A program made the position numbers and the translations under genes. From Paenibacillus sp. (GTDB lineage Bacteria > Bacillota > Bacilli > Paenibacillales > YIM-B00363): 64,000 bases of DNA. The stretch covers positions 186,001 to 250,000 of the forward strand of contig NZ_JAPSKE010000005.1 of the NCBI RefSeq assembly GCF_031177825.1. The letters run 5' to 3'. The stretch's first letter is position 1. Each line of letters begins with the position of its first letter. Under the pieces are notes generated by a model. That model ran no database searches. It saw only the letters and a list, made by a program, of their open reading frames with translations, and was not told the DNA's origin. Shown piece after piece: positions 53,902 through 62,427 of the stretch.

Positions 53902-55470
53902 TTATTGTACCGGTTCGAACTCGGCCAGCTGCGCTTCCACTTCCGCGATCACCTTGTCGATGCCCGCCGCTTTCAGCTGCTCTCTGTATTCGGCGACCGC
54001 TTCCTTCGGATCTTTGCTCGTCTTGCCGAGCATCAGCTGCATGCCTAATTGGGAATTCACGTTGGAAATCGCGGCGATTTCCGTCGTCACGTTCTTCGGA
54101 TCGAAGCTGAAGCCCATGTACGGATCGTTGATGGCGACTTTGTTCCATTCCTCATATAAGCTGCTGCGGATCGGGTTTTCCGTATCCATCGGCAAGTTAT
54201 ACTTATCGTTCCGCAAGGACCAAACCGCGAAGCCGCCGCCGTCTTTCTTATCGTCGAATCCGGGTGGCGTCTTCTTCATTCCGTCTTCAATGATATATTG
54301 ACGGCCTTCGATACCGTACTGAATCAAGTTGTAATATTCCGGATCGGTCATGAACTTCTCGATCGCCATCAACGCGCGTTCCGGATTTTTAGAGTTCGTA
54401 CTGATGACCGTGGAGTTCTCTACGCCCATTTTCCGCTTAATTTTCTGGTTTGCTTCCGCGAACGTATAGAATCCCGTCTCCACATCCGGCATCGCCTTCA
54501 CATCCGAGCCGTACTTGCCGATCCAGTCCTGCGCATGCGTCAGGTAACCGGCCGAGTTCGCCGATCTGAAGTTCACGTCGCCAGCGACCTGCGAGGACAA
54601 CACATCCTTCGGCCAGTAGCCTTTATCCGACCATTCGCGCATCTTCACGGCCCAGTCTTCGAATTGTTGCGTGAACGCCGGGTGGAATACCTTCTTAAAG
54701 TCTTCCGGGCTGCTCGTGACGAGGTTCAGCTCCGCGAACGAGATGCCCGGCGCGTTGATCCACTTCTCCGTCGTATCGACCAACATTCTGTACATGTTGA
54801 AAGCGTCGTTCGCATTGCCGTTGATCGCCGGGAAAGATTCATTCGCCACTACGTTGTCCATATATTGTTCCAGTTCTTCGATCGTGCTGATTTTCTCCAT
54901 GCCGTATTTCTTCAGCAGATCCGCACGGTATACGTAACCGGTCGGGGTGAACTCGCTGTATAAGGAAGGTACGCCGTAGATTTTGCCGTCGACCATGTTA
55001 CCCGCCCAAACGGTCTCGGGAATTTCAGCCTTCAGCTTGGGAGCGACCTTATCCAGCATGTCCGTAATATCGACGAGGGCGTCTTGTCCGGCCAGCGTAA
55101 AGTACGATACCGCGGCGCCCGGCGACGCATGCGACATATCGAACTGCTCGCCGGAAGCGAACAACAGCGGGTATTTCGTGGCGATATCCGGCCAGTCGAT
55201 ATACTTGACTTCCAACGTCGCATTGATATCGCGCTTCAGCAATTTATTAATCTCTGCCAGAATGTCTTTGTTGGCGACGCCTTCGGAGCCCCATAAATAA
55301 TAAACCAAATTCACTTCTTTCGAAATGTCTACGCCGTTGTCGGTCGTAGGCGCCGACGGCTGTTCGGACGGCGCGCTGCCGCTGCCTTCGTTCGAAGCGT
55401 TGCAGGCAGCCAATAGGGTGGTCAACATCGTAACCGTCAATAAAGCGATCGAAAATTTCTTGCCTTTCAT
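53902..55470 (-). CDS. Extracellular sugar-binding lipoprotein (LplA-like)
   Basis: A 522-residue family 1 solute-binding protein. The signal peptide ends in LLAAC with lipidated Cys23, and a Ser/Gly/Pro linker follows. The body has VNLVYYLWGSEGVANKDILA, DMSHASPGAAVSYFTLAG and WIGKYGSDVKAMPDVETGF. It is the third gene of the operon permease-permease-binding protein, behind an intercistronic hairpin. Expression is likely under LacI control through the GAAACGTTTC operators at 57477-57720. The nearby GH94 phosphorylase suggests a beta-glucan oligosaccharide cargo, possibly beta-1,2-linked (inference). Confidence 0.9.
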   Translation of the reverse strand: MKGKKFSIALLTVTMLTTLLAACNASNEGSGSAPSEQPSAPTTDNGVDISKEVNLVYYLWGSEGVANKDILAEINKLLKRDINATLEVKYIDWPDIATKYPLLFASGEQFDMSHASPGAAVSYFTLAGQDALVDITDMLDKVAPKLKAEIPETVWAGNMVDGKIYGVPSLYSEFTPTGYVYRADLLKKYGMEKISTIEELEQYMDNVVANESFPAINGNANDAFNMYRMLVDTTEKWINAPGISFAELNLVTSSPEDFKKVFHPAFTQQFEDWAVKMREWSDKGYWPKDVLSSQVAGDVNFRSANSAGYLTHAQDWIGKYGSDVKAMPDVETGFYTFAEANQKIKRKMGVENSTVISTNSKNPERALMAIEKFMTDPEYYNLIQYGIEGRQYIIEDGMKKTPPGFDDKKDGGGFAVWSLRNDKYNLPMDTENPIRSSLYEEWNKVAINDPYMGFSFDPKNVTTEIAAISNVNSQLGMQLMLGKTSKDPKEAVAEYREQLKAAGIDKVIAEVEAQLAEFEPVQ

Positions 55471-55516
55471 GTTTTTAGCCTCCCTTTTTCAGATCCAAAT
55501 CTTTCTTCTATAATAG

Positions 55517-55538
55517 ATACCCCTTGAACGAGGGGTAT
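55517..55538 (-). promoter_or_regulatory. Intercistronic stem-loop before the second binding-protein gene
   Basis: ATACCCC pairs with GGGGTAT across 8 bases (TTGAACGA). It lies between the last permease stop and the binding-protein start and has no T run, as in the first ABC operon (25354-25387). Confidence 0.6.
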
Positions 55539-55541
55539 GTA

Positions 55542-56441
55542 TTACCCTTTGACCGCGCCGATCGTAAGACCCGTGATAAAATAGCGCTGTAAAAACGGAT
55601 ACAACAAGATGATCGGCCCCGTAGCCAATACGGCGGTAGCCATCTTAATGGATTGCGTCGGCAGCTCGGCCGCGTCGATGACCACGCCTTGATTGATCAG
55701 CGCTTGAATATTGGTTTGATTGATCATGCGCTGCAAGAAATATTGCAAAGGATATTTATCCGGCGTCTGGATGTAAAGCATGCCGTTATACCATTCGTTC
55801 CAAAACCCGAGCGCCGAAAAGAGGCCGACGGTGGCGAGCGACGGAATCGCCAGCGGAATGAAAATTTTCCAATAGATCAGGAAATCGCCTGCGCCGTCGA
55901 TCGTTGCCGATTCGTACAAGGAATCCGGAATCGCCTTCATGAAATTCCGCATCAGGAAAATCGACCATGCGCCCACGACGCCGGGCAAGATCATCGCGAA
56001 CAAGCTGTCCTTCAGGTGCAAATATTTGACCATCAGGATATAGCTTGGAATTAAGCCACCGGCGAACAGCGTCGTAAAATAAATCAGAAAGGCGAAAAAA
56101 TTTCGATACTTGAAATCTTTCCGGTTCAACACGAACCCGGCCATCGACATCATAAACAATCCTAACGCGGTGCCGACGACGGTAATAAAAATCGTTACGC
56201 CATAGGCTTTGGATAACGCGGTCGAGTTGTTGATCAGCATTTCGTAAGCTTTAAGGGAAAATTCGTTCGGGATCAGCTTGTACCCTTCGCGAATGATTTC
56301 CTGTTCATTCATGAAGGAGGAGGAGATCATCAATACGAAAGGAAACAGGCAAGCCAAGGCGAAGCAGGTGATGCAGAAATAACTGATTGTCTTAATGAAA
56401 ATACTGCCGAAATCTTCTTTTTGTTTATGGGCTTGAACCAT
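55542..56441 (-). CDS. Carbohydrate ABC transporter permease (LplC/YtcP-like)
   Basis: A 299-residue six-helix permease. The EAA loop is SLYESATIDGAGDFLIYWKI. The C terminus, YPFLQRYFITGLTIGAVKG, is the subfamily signature. The start is ATG 56441 (GGAGGAGG 9 bases upstream); the overlapping GTG 9 bases earlier is too close to the ribosome site. It is the second gene of the LacI-regulated transporter operon, 18 bp after the first permease. Confidence 0.93.
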   Translation of the reverse strand: MVQAHKQKEDFGSIFIKTISYFCITCFALACLFPFVLMISSSFMNEQEIIREGYKLIPNEFSLKAYEMLINNSTALSKAYGVTIFITVVGTALGLFMMSMAGFVLNRKDFKYRNFFAFLIYFTTLFAGGLIPSYILMVKYLHLKDSLFAMILPGVVGAWSIFLMRNFMKAIPDSLYESATIDGAGDFLIYWKIFIPLAIPSLATVGLFSALGFWNEWYNGMLYIQTPDKYPLQYFLQRMINQTNIQALINQGVVIDAAELPTQSIKMATAVLATGPIILLYPFLQRYFITGLTIGAVKG

Positions 56442-56459
56442 ACGATCCACCCTCCTCCC

Positions 56460-57404
56460 TTAAAATAAGGCGCTGTCCGGTTCAATCTTCCGTACGATCA
56501 GGTTGACCGTTAACACGAGAAGTAAGCCGAACAAAGATTGATAGAATCCTACTGCCGCCCCCATGGAGAAGTTGAACTGCCCCACCAGACTGCGGAAGAC
56601 GTACGTATCGATAATGTCGGTTTGCGGATAAAGCACCGAGTTCGTGCCGATCAAATTATAGAACAGATCGAACGAGCCCTTGAGAATTCCGCCGAGACCG
56701 AACAGCAGCAGCAAGATGAAGGTCGGCTTCAGCATCGGCAACGTCATGTAGCGAATTCTTTGCCATCGGCTCGCCCCATCCATGTAAGCCGCTTCATAGA
56801 GGTCGTGATTAATGCCTGTAATCGTCGCCAGATAGACGATCATGCCGTATCCGGTCGCGCTCCATATTTTGAAAGCCACGATGATGTATTTCCAAATCTC
56901 GGGGTCGGAGTAAAATTCGTAGCGCTCCAGACCCAATGAGGTAAGCATCGTATTCATGAAGCCGGTGTTGTAATTGAACAGGTTGTAGGCGAACACGCCG
57001 ACGATAACCATAGAGATGAAATGCGGAAGCAAGAGAACGGATTGGGAAATCTTTTTGAACCATTTGCCCGCGATTTCGGAAAGCATGATGGCGAACACGA
57101 TTTGGATGACGTTCCCCAGCGCGAGAAAGACAAAATTATAAAGGAACGTATTTTTCGTAATGTTCCAGAGATCGCCGTTTTTAATCAGAAATTCGAAATT
57201 TTTCAAACCTATAAAATCGCTTCCGAAAATGCCTTTGCTAATGTTGTAGTCGACGAACGCGACGTACGCCCCCGGCATGACGAGATAGTGAAAGATAATA
57301 AAGTATAAGATCACGGGCGACAGCATCAGGAACAAAACCTTGTTCTTTAAAACTTCCTGAAAAATACTTCCACTATGAAGCTTAACCTTTGTTATGACAT
57401 CCAT
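56460..57404 (-). CDS. Carbohydrate ABC transporter permease (LplB-like)
   Basis: A 314-residue six-helix permease, first gene of the operon. It starts at ATG 57404 (AGGAG 9 bases upstream); the TTG at 57413 lies too close to that site. Signature segments are LFLMLSPVILYFIIFHYLVM and the EAA loop HDLYEAAYMDGASRWQRIRY. A sigma-A promoter (57554-57582) and four GAAACGTTTC-type palindromes lie in the 330-bp region upstream. No ATPase gene is present; a shared MsmK-like ATPase elsewhere would be needed. Confidence 0.93.
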   Translation of the reverse strand: MDVITKVKLHSGSIFQEVLKNKVLFLMLSPVILYFIIFHYLVMPGAYVAFVDYNISKGIFGSDFIGLKNFEFLIKNGDLWNITKNTFLYNFVFLALGNVIQIVFAIMLSEIAGKWFKKISQSVLLLPHFISMVIVGVFAYNLFNYNTGFMNTMLTSLGLERYEFYSDPEIWKYIIVAFKIWSATGYGMIVYLATITGINHDLYEAAYMDGASRWQRIRYMTLPMLKPTFILLLLFGLGGILKGSFDLFYNLIGTNSVLYPQTDIIDTYVFRSLVGQFNFSMGAAVGFYQSLFGLLLVLTVNLIVRKIEPDSALF

Positions 57405-57476
57405 GTGGCCCAACTCCTGTTATGTTTCTTCTTCTTCCCCTGTCGTTTAGCGCTTACATTTCAAGGTTTTTTCTGC

Positions 57477-57486
57477 GAAACGTTTC
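57477..57486. promoter_or_regulatory. LacI-type operator (CGAAACGTTTCG core)
   Basis: Perfect palindrome, CGAAACGTTTCG at 57476-57487; it lies about 70 bp downstream of the permease promoter. Confidence 0.8.
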
Positions 57487-57532
57487 GATTCTCAAAAAAA
57501 ATAAAAGGCTTCGACTTCCTCCAACCTTTGTT

Positions 57533-57582
57533 GAAACGTTTCTCTTAACACGAATATTACATCATGGACGTCGTAAAATCAA
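57533..57582 (-). promoter_or_regulatory. Permease-operon promoter with adjacent operator
   Basis: Minus strand: TTGATT (57577-57582), 17 bp, TAATAT (57554-57559). GAAACGTTTC (57533-57542) covers about +10 to +20, where a bound repressor blocks initiation or elongation. Confidence 0.85.
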
Positions 57583-57656
57583 CCATATTTTTGTTATGAA
57601 TTCGCTTGCAAACAACTAATAATACACGTTTTTGTATAAAATATACAGGAAATGTC

Positions 57657-57682
57657 GCAAGTTCGAAACGTTTCGAACTTGC
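57657..57682. promoter_or_regulatory. 26-bp perfect palindrome, extended LacI-type operator
   Basis: Thirteen bases, GCAAGTTCGAAAC, are followed by their exact reverse complement. The centre is the GAAACGTTTC core shared with the other operators. The extended arms could bind the repressor more tightly or let two proteins read one site. Confidence 0.85.
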
Positions 57683-57710
57683 ATTCTATCGTCCCCGGAC
57701 AAGTTAAAAA

Positions 57711-57720
57711 GAAACGTTTC
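57711..57720. promoter_or_regulatory. LacI-type operator core
   Basis: GAAACGTTTC, 50 bp from the 26-bp palindrome (centre to centre about 46 bp) and 13 bp before the lacI stop. Confidence 0.75.
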
Positions 57721-57733
57721 GTTCGGCATGGAT

Positions 57734-58717
57734 TTACTTCCCCGTGCCGACTGAATTTCCTTTCAGCAACGTTACATAGATCCGCTCATGATCCACCGTA
57801 TCGCCGTTAATCAGCTTGATCAACTGCTCCGCGGCGAACGCGCCCCATTTGCGCTTCGAATAATCGATCGTGGTTAGGCGCGGCTGCGTATACGAAGCCA
57901 GCTCTATATTATCGAACCCGACGATATGAATTTGTTCCCCGATCCGAACTTGCGGGTGGTGCTCCGCCAAATAATTGAACATGCCGATCGCCATCTCGTC
58001 GTTGAAGCAAAACACGGCCGAAGAAACCGAGCCGCCGTTCGTGTCCGTCATAATGTTCGCGGCCGCCCGCTCTCCCGCCGATTTGTTGAAGTCGCCTTCG
58101 ATGACGGTAAGCGTAACGCCGGCTGTCCGCTCGACCACTTGCATGACGGCCTGCAGCCGCTGTTTAGAATCATACGAGCCGCTGGGTCCCGTTACGGCGT
58201 AAAGCGTTCGGTGTCCTTGCTCGATCAAATATTCCGTCGCCAGCATCGCTCCCGCCTTGTTGTCGAGCAATACCTGGTTGATGTTCGGATGCGAAAGCTC
58301 TCGGTCCAGCACAACGAGCTTATGCCCGCGATCGGCATAGCTGATCATCTCGTCGCTGCCGAACGTCTGGTCCAAAATAATGGCGCCGTCGATCATGCGC
58401 TCCGGCAGCATCCGATGCGACTGCTTGCCGCTGCATACGATAAGGTCATACCCTTTTTGCGTCAACGTCTCCCTCGTTCCCTGCAGGAGATCGCCATAGA
58501 ACGCGCCGCTGAAGTCGGTTAGGAAGACGCCGATAATTTTCGTTTCTCTCGTCTTAAGCGATCTTGCCGCCGCGTTCGGTACATAATTCAATGCCTTGGC
58601 GATGGCAAGGATTCTCGACGTCGTCTCATAGGTTACCTTGGGGCTGCCGTTAAGAGCGTAAGATACCGTCGAGATCGATACCCCCGCTTGTTTAGCGATA
58701 TCCTTAATACTAACCAA
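57734..58717 (-). CDS. LacI-family transcriptional regulator
   Basis: A 327-residue repressor. The N-terminal HTH (SIKDIAKQAGVSISTVSYAL, about 3-22) has the LacI hinge consensus up to ARSLKTRETKIIGVFLTD. A periplasmic-binding-protein-like effector domain follows, with IDGAIILDQ, GHRTLYAVTGPSGSYDSKQR, and VGFDNIELASYTQPRLTTID. The start is TTG 58717 (AGAGGGG 8 bases upstream). It lies between the transporter operon and the GH94 gene, and the GAAACGTTTC sites before those genes and the sulfatase gene make it the probable local repressor. Effector likely an oligosaccharide or its phosphate. Confidence 0.92.
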   Translation of the reverse strand: MVSIKDIAKQAGVSISTVSYALNGSPKVTYETTSRILAIAKALNYVPNAAARSLKTRETKIIGVFLTDFSGAFYGDLLQGTRETLTQKGYDLIVCSGKQSHRMLPERMIDGAIILDQTFGSDEMISYADRGHKLVVLDRELSHPNINQVLLDNKAGAMLATEYLIEQGHRTLYAVTGPSGSYDSKQRLQAVMQVVERTAGVTLTVIEGDFNKSAGERAAANIMTDTNGGSVSSAVFCFNDEMAIGMFNYLAEHHPQVRIGEQIHIVGFDNIELASYTQPRLTTIDYSKRKWGAFAAEQLIKLINGDTVDHERIYVTLLKGNSVGTGK

Positions 58718-58757
58718 AGCGCTAGCCCCTCTCTATGAATATATATAACTCTATTAT

Positions 58758-58792
58758 GATAGAAACTGGCGGCGTTTGGATACCGCCAGTTT
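58758..58792 (-). terminator. Rho-independent terminator of the GH94 gene
   Basis: AAACTGGCGG pairs with CCGCCAGTTT across 10 bases, followed on the minus strand by TCTATCAT; 6 bp past the stop. Confidence 0.65.
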
Positions 58793-58797
58793 GTTCA

Positions 58798-61700
58798 TTA
58801 CATAAAAATTTCGATCCGGTTGGAGGCCGCATTCAAGCTCGCTTTCAATCGCTCGTCCGGAATTCGCATGCCGCCCGTACGGTACGGGTTGGCCGACGGG
58901 ATCAGCGGCATCTCCTCGCCGTTGATCGTGATTCTCGCGATCCGTTTCGCATCGCCGATGCGATAGACGAAGGTGATCGGCAAGCCGTCCCACATGAACT
59001 CGAAATGCATGCCGTTCAGCTTCTCGGGCAAAATCGGATCGATGATCATTCCGCCTTCCGATTGGCGAATGCCCAGCGCATTCGCGATCAGTTGGTTCAT
59101 GTAAATCCCGGGACCGCTTGAATAAATCCGCCAGCCGCCTTTCACCGGCACCGTACCTTCGCGAAGCTCGTCGAATCGCTCCAGCGCCTCGTAACGGGTA
59201 TTGAAGCGGCCGTCCGAGCTGCTGAAATACGAGTTGCTTTGGCGCAGCTCCGCATTCGGCACGACATCGCGCAGGCCGACCGGATTAATCATGAGCAGAC
59301 TTTGCCACACTTCATCGGTCTTGCCCAGCTTCGCCATTGCCTCTACATAACGGATATGCGCATGCACGTATTGCAAGCCGATCTCCCGGCCGAAATTCGC
59401 CGCCTGCTCCGCTCGCTTGAAGTTCGCGCTTACGCCGCCCGCATATGGCGCGGGGCGATCCATAAGCCGTACGCCGTCCGGGCAATACAGACGTTCTTTA
59501 ATAATGCGGTAATGCTCCTCCGCCTGTTCCTTGGTCAGCAGCTCGCCGATCATGCTGCGCGTCATCGGAAGCAGTCGGTACCGAATGCCCGTCGTCGTAT
59601 CCGTCGGGTGAAGCATCAGCTTCGCTTCTCCCGGCTTCTCCATATAGACGAAGCCCGGGATCACTTCATGCCGAAGCATATAGCGGTTGAAATCTTCTTT
59701 GATCGCGGCCGCCAGCTCTAACAGCGCGGATGACTGCGTTCTATCCACGGACTCCATCGCCCGGCCGAACTTCGCGATCGTCTGATACGTCAGCGCCACG
59801 GTCCAGCTGCTGATCATATATTGCTTCAACTGCGGGTTCGCCGGTTGAAGCGTATCGTCCCAATCGCCGTCGCCATACGAGGACAAATGCGTGTCATGCA
59901 GGAAATGCTCCTTAATATAAGCGACTTGCTTCAATGCATGCTCCAGCAGCGTTGCCGTTTCCGTCGTAAATTCGCCCTTATGGCGCACGGTGTATGGAAC
60001 GCGTTCCTGCAGGATGCCGTAATCGTTCGTTGCGGCCAAATAATCGCCCAACACCTTCAGCGGCCAGACGATAATGTCGCCGTGACTCTCCTCCTGCTGG
60101 ATGCGGAAGTAGCGGTCGAACATGAACCATTGCGGCCAATTGCCGTCATCCTCGTATTGATGCGAGTAGACGATCTTCAGAATTTCCGCGACCTGCTCGT
60201 ATTTGCGCATCGCCATGAAATATTCCGTCGGCCCTTGGCAGACGTCGCGCGTGCCCCACGCCGCGCCGCCGTATTGTTCCAATCCGTGCGGAACGGAGTA
60301 ATGGACGAGCATGTTGTGCGTGTACCACCACGCCAATGCGTTTACCTTTTCCAGTTCGTCCGCGGCTTCTGTCGTTCCTTCCGCGGATAAGCGGAAGCCG
60401 TTCATCACGTTCCGGAAAAAGGTGCGGTAGCGCTCGATCTCGAGTTCCGCTTTCCGTTCCGCGAGCGGCAAATCCTCGCCATGCAGCAGTCCTTGCACGG
60501 TTATCGTCCATTCCGCGCTCGCGTCGAGCGAAAGCACCGCTAACGAAGCGGACCCGGCCTTCACTCCTTGGACCAACAGGCTTTCATCTCCAGCCGTCAT
60601 CTCCGCTCCGTCCACGGCCATCCGGTATTGCAGAGCGGGGAATACGGAGGAACAAAGCGATTCGCGATCCGCTTTAAAAATAAGCATGCCATTCGCATTC
60701 TCTATATGGTAAGGAAGCTCGTATTCGTTGTTGTTCATCGACACCTGGTTCGTCACGAGATACCGATAAGCGTTCCCGTTCGCCGAACGCAAGTGGAGGC
60801 GTACCTCGGGCGTATCGACTGTCGTATAATTCGTAATAATAAGCGTATCGTCCGTTACCTTGTAGTACCAACGGGCATAGTTGAACCCGATCTCGAACAG
60901 CGAAGGCATCGCGAGCAACTGGTACGTTCCTTCCAGTTCTACATAGATGCGCTGCCCCGACGTCTTCAGCGTATTCAAAGCGTTGCGAGTATTCGTGAGC
61001 AGCTTATGGAAGTTCGTATTGCCGACGAGCAGCTGCGAGTTGAACACGCCGTACATATACGAAGTCGTCGTCATTACGTTCTCTGTCATCTTGTCGTTGC
61101 CGCCGGACATGAGGATATGGCCGTGAGGACGTTCTACAAGCAGTTCCTTCTCCTTCAACACGACATGCTCGTGGCTGTCGGTAAAGAAGGAAAGCAGCTT
61201 GCCGTCCTGCCATTCCTCGTGATGACGGTTCGGGAAATAGGCTTCAATTTCCTCCATCGTCATCGATGCGGTACGCACCGGGGAACCGATCTCGGCAGCG
61301 ACTTCGACTTTATCTACAGGCTCGGAGGTTGCCGCAAGATCGGCTTCTTTGGTACGCTCGGCCTGTTCCCATGCGTTCCGAACCTCCGCGCCGAACGCCA
61401 ACGAGTCGACGGCCGAAGGGTGATTCGCCTTGAACAAGCCGTAAAATACGAAGCGTGCTTTCCCCTGGAGGCGGGTACGCTCCGATTGCAGCGCCGCATA
61501 TCCGAATTCGTATTGGTAAATTTCATTCGCCAATTCAGGCTTGCCAAGCGCTTCAGGCACATTCGTTTCCTTGTAGCCGAGGCCGAAAAATTGGAACCCG
61601 TCCGTCGAATAGCCGGCCGCGCCCGTAAGCGAGCCATGTTGCATATAAGGGAAGGCGCCGCCCTTCATCGGCTGATTCTGACGGAAGCACAGCACATACC

Positions 61701-62199
61701 CTAGCTTCTCGTCCTTAAACGCTTTATGATCGACATACTGCGACATGTAGGCTTCGTTCGTCCGAACCGCGCCGATGTCGGCGAGTCCGATATCTTGACC
61801 GTACACGACGTCGATTAATGCTTCGCTTCCTTGGGAATCCACCGTTATATCCCAGAACCAGACGCCATGCTCCGTCGCGGTGAACACGACGGCGTAGGCG
61901 ATGCCGCCGAACGCCGTCCCCTCCCATCGCAAGCGCCCGTTTCCGACCGACATGCGGCTCGCCGAACGAATCCCGAGCAACGGCTCATAAGTAATGCCTT
62001 CCGCACGATGCAGGCGTAAATAAAGGTTGTTCAACGATCCTTCCACGGAACTCGACACCACTTGGTTCAGCATCGTCTCTTGATGAACGGCTCTCGACAG
62101 ATCCCCGCTGCTCAGAAAATCAAACGTCAGTTCTCCCGCTTTGATCCGGATCACATCCATCGCCTTACGCGGATCGATTCCTGCTTCCATGCTTTTCAC
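58798..62199 (-). CDS. Glycoside hydrolase family 94 phosphorylase, probably 1,2-beta-oligoglucan type
   Basis: A 1,133-residue cytoplasmic enzyme, the longest frame in the window. The N-terminal beta-sandwich includes GRLRWEGTAFGGIAYAVVFT. The (alpha/alpha)6 catalytic barrel has GGAAWGTRDVCQGP, whose Asp is the likely general acid, SHQYEDDGNWPQWFMFDRYF and DGDWDDTLQP. A C-terminal sandwich ends in INGEEMPLIPS. No signal peptide. Its size and motifs match Listeria-type 1,2-beta-oligoglucan phosphorylase more than cellobiose phosphorylase (about 800 residues). It is predicted to phosphorolyse imported beta-glucan oligosaccharides to glucose 1-phosphate. Start GTG 62199 or ATG 62190. Controlled by LacI operator 62250-62259. 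Confidence 0.8.
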   Translation of the reverse strand: MKSMEAGIDPRKAMDVIRIKAGELTFDFLSSGDLSRAVHQETMLNQVVSSSVEGSLNNLYLRLHRAEGITYEPLLGIRSASRMSVGNGRLRWEGTAFGGIAYAVVFTATEHGVWFWDITVDSQGSEALIDVVYGQDIGLADIGAVRTNEAYMSQYVDHKAFKDEKLGYVLCFRQNQPMKGGAFPYMQHGSLTGAAGYSTDGFQFFGLGYKETNVPEALGKPELANEIYQYEFGYAALQSERTRLQGKARFVFYGLFKANHPSAVDSLAFGAEVRNAWEQAERTKEADLAATSEPVDKVEVAAEIGSPVRTASMTMEEIEAYFPNRHHEEWQDGKLLSFFTDSHEHVVLKEKELLVERPHGHILMSGGNDKMTENVMTTTSYMYGVFNSQLLVGNTNFHKLLTNTRNALNTLKTSGQRIYVELEGTYQLLAMPSLFEIGFNYARWYYKVTDDTLIITNYTTVDTPEVRLHLRSANGNAYRYLVTNQVSMNNNEYELPYHIENANGMLIFKADRESLCSSVFPALQYRMAVDGAEMTAGDESLLVQGVKAGSASLAVLSLDASAEWTITVQGLLHGEDLPLAERKAELEIERYRTFFRNVMNGFRLSAEGTTEAADELEKVNALAWWYTHNMLVHYSVPHGLEQYGGAAWGTRDVCQGPTEYFMAMRKYEQVAEILKIVYSHQYEDDGNWPQWFMFDRYFRIQQEESHGDIIVWPLKVLGDYLAATNDYGILQERVPYTVRHKGEFTTETATLLEHALKQVAYIKEHFLHDTHLSSYGDGDWDDTLQPANPQLKQYMISSWTVALTYQTIAKFGRAMESVDRTQSSALLELAAAIKEDFNRYMLRHEVIPGFVYMEKPGEAKLMLHPTDTTTGIRYRLLPMTRSMIGELLTKEQAEEHYRIIKERLYCPDGVRLMDRPAPYAGGVSANFKRAEQAANFGREIGLQYVHAHIRYVEAMAKLGKTDEVWQSLLMINPVGLRDVVPNAELRQSNSYFSSSDGRFNTRYEALERFDELREGTVPVKGGWRIYSSGPGIYMNQLIANALGIRQSEGGMIIDPILPEKLNGMHFEFMWDGLPITFVYRIGDAKRIARITINGEEMPLIPSANPYRTGGMRIPDERLKASLNAASNRIEIFM

Positions 62200-62249
62200 T
62201 GCCTTCCTGCTTGCAAAGTCTGAATGTAAGCGTCGTCATATTGTCAATC

Positions 62250-62301
62250 GAAACGTTTCTATTGATTACTGGATTATAAACAATTCTAATAGGATCGTCA
62301 A
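62250..62301 (-). promoter_or_regulatory. GH94 promoter and LacI-type operator
   Basis: Minus strand: TTGACG (62296-62301), 17 bp, TATAAT (62273-62278). GAAACGTTTC (62250-62259) lies at about +10 to +20, the same geometry as the permease operon. Confidence 0.85.
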
Positions 62302-62343
62302 TGACAGATTCCCCCGGGCAACCCGCTTTAGCCGATCGCGCGG

Positions 62344-62375
62344 CAAAAAAGAAGTGATGCCGGAGGCAACACTTC
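62344..62375 (-). terminator. Rho-independent terminator of the sulfatase gene
   Basis: GAAGTGATGCC pairs with GGCAACACTTC (one wobble/mismatch) across GGA, followed on the minus strand by TTTTTTG; 53 bp past the stop. Confidence 0.85.
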
Positions 62376-62427
62376 CCATAGGTTCTATCATCGACCGTAT
62401 CCATTTCATTTTCTAACTATCGGTATA

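Larger units (their letters stand above)
57405..57733. promoter_or_regulatory. Operator-rich control region of the ABC/LacI locus
   Basis: About 330 bp between the permease gene and the lacI stop. Four GAAACGTTTC-centred palindromes occur at 57477-57486, 57533-57542, 57665-57674 (inside a 26-bp perfect palindrome, 57657-57682) and 57711-57720. The sigma-A promoter TTGATT-17-TAATAT is at 57554-57582. The spacing allows repressor looping. Confidence 0.85.
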
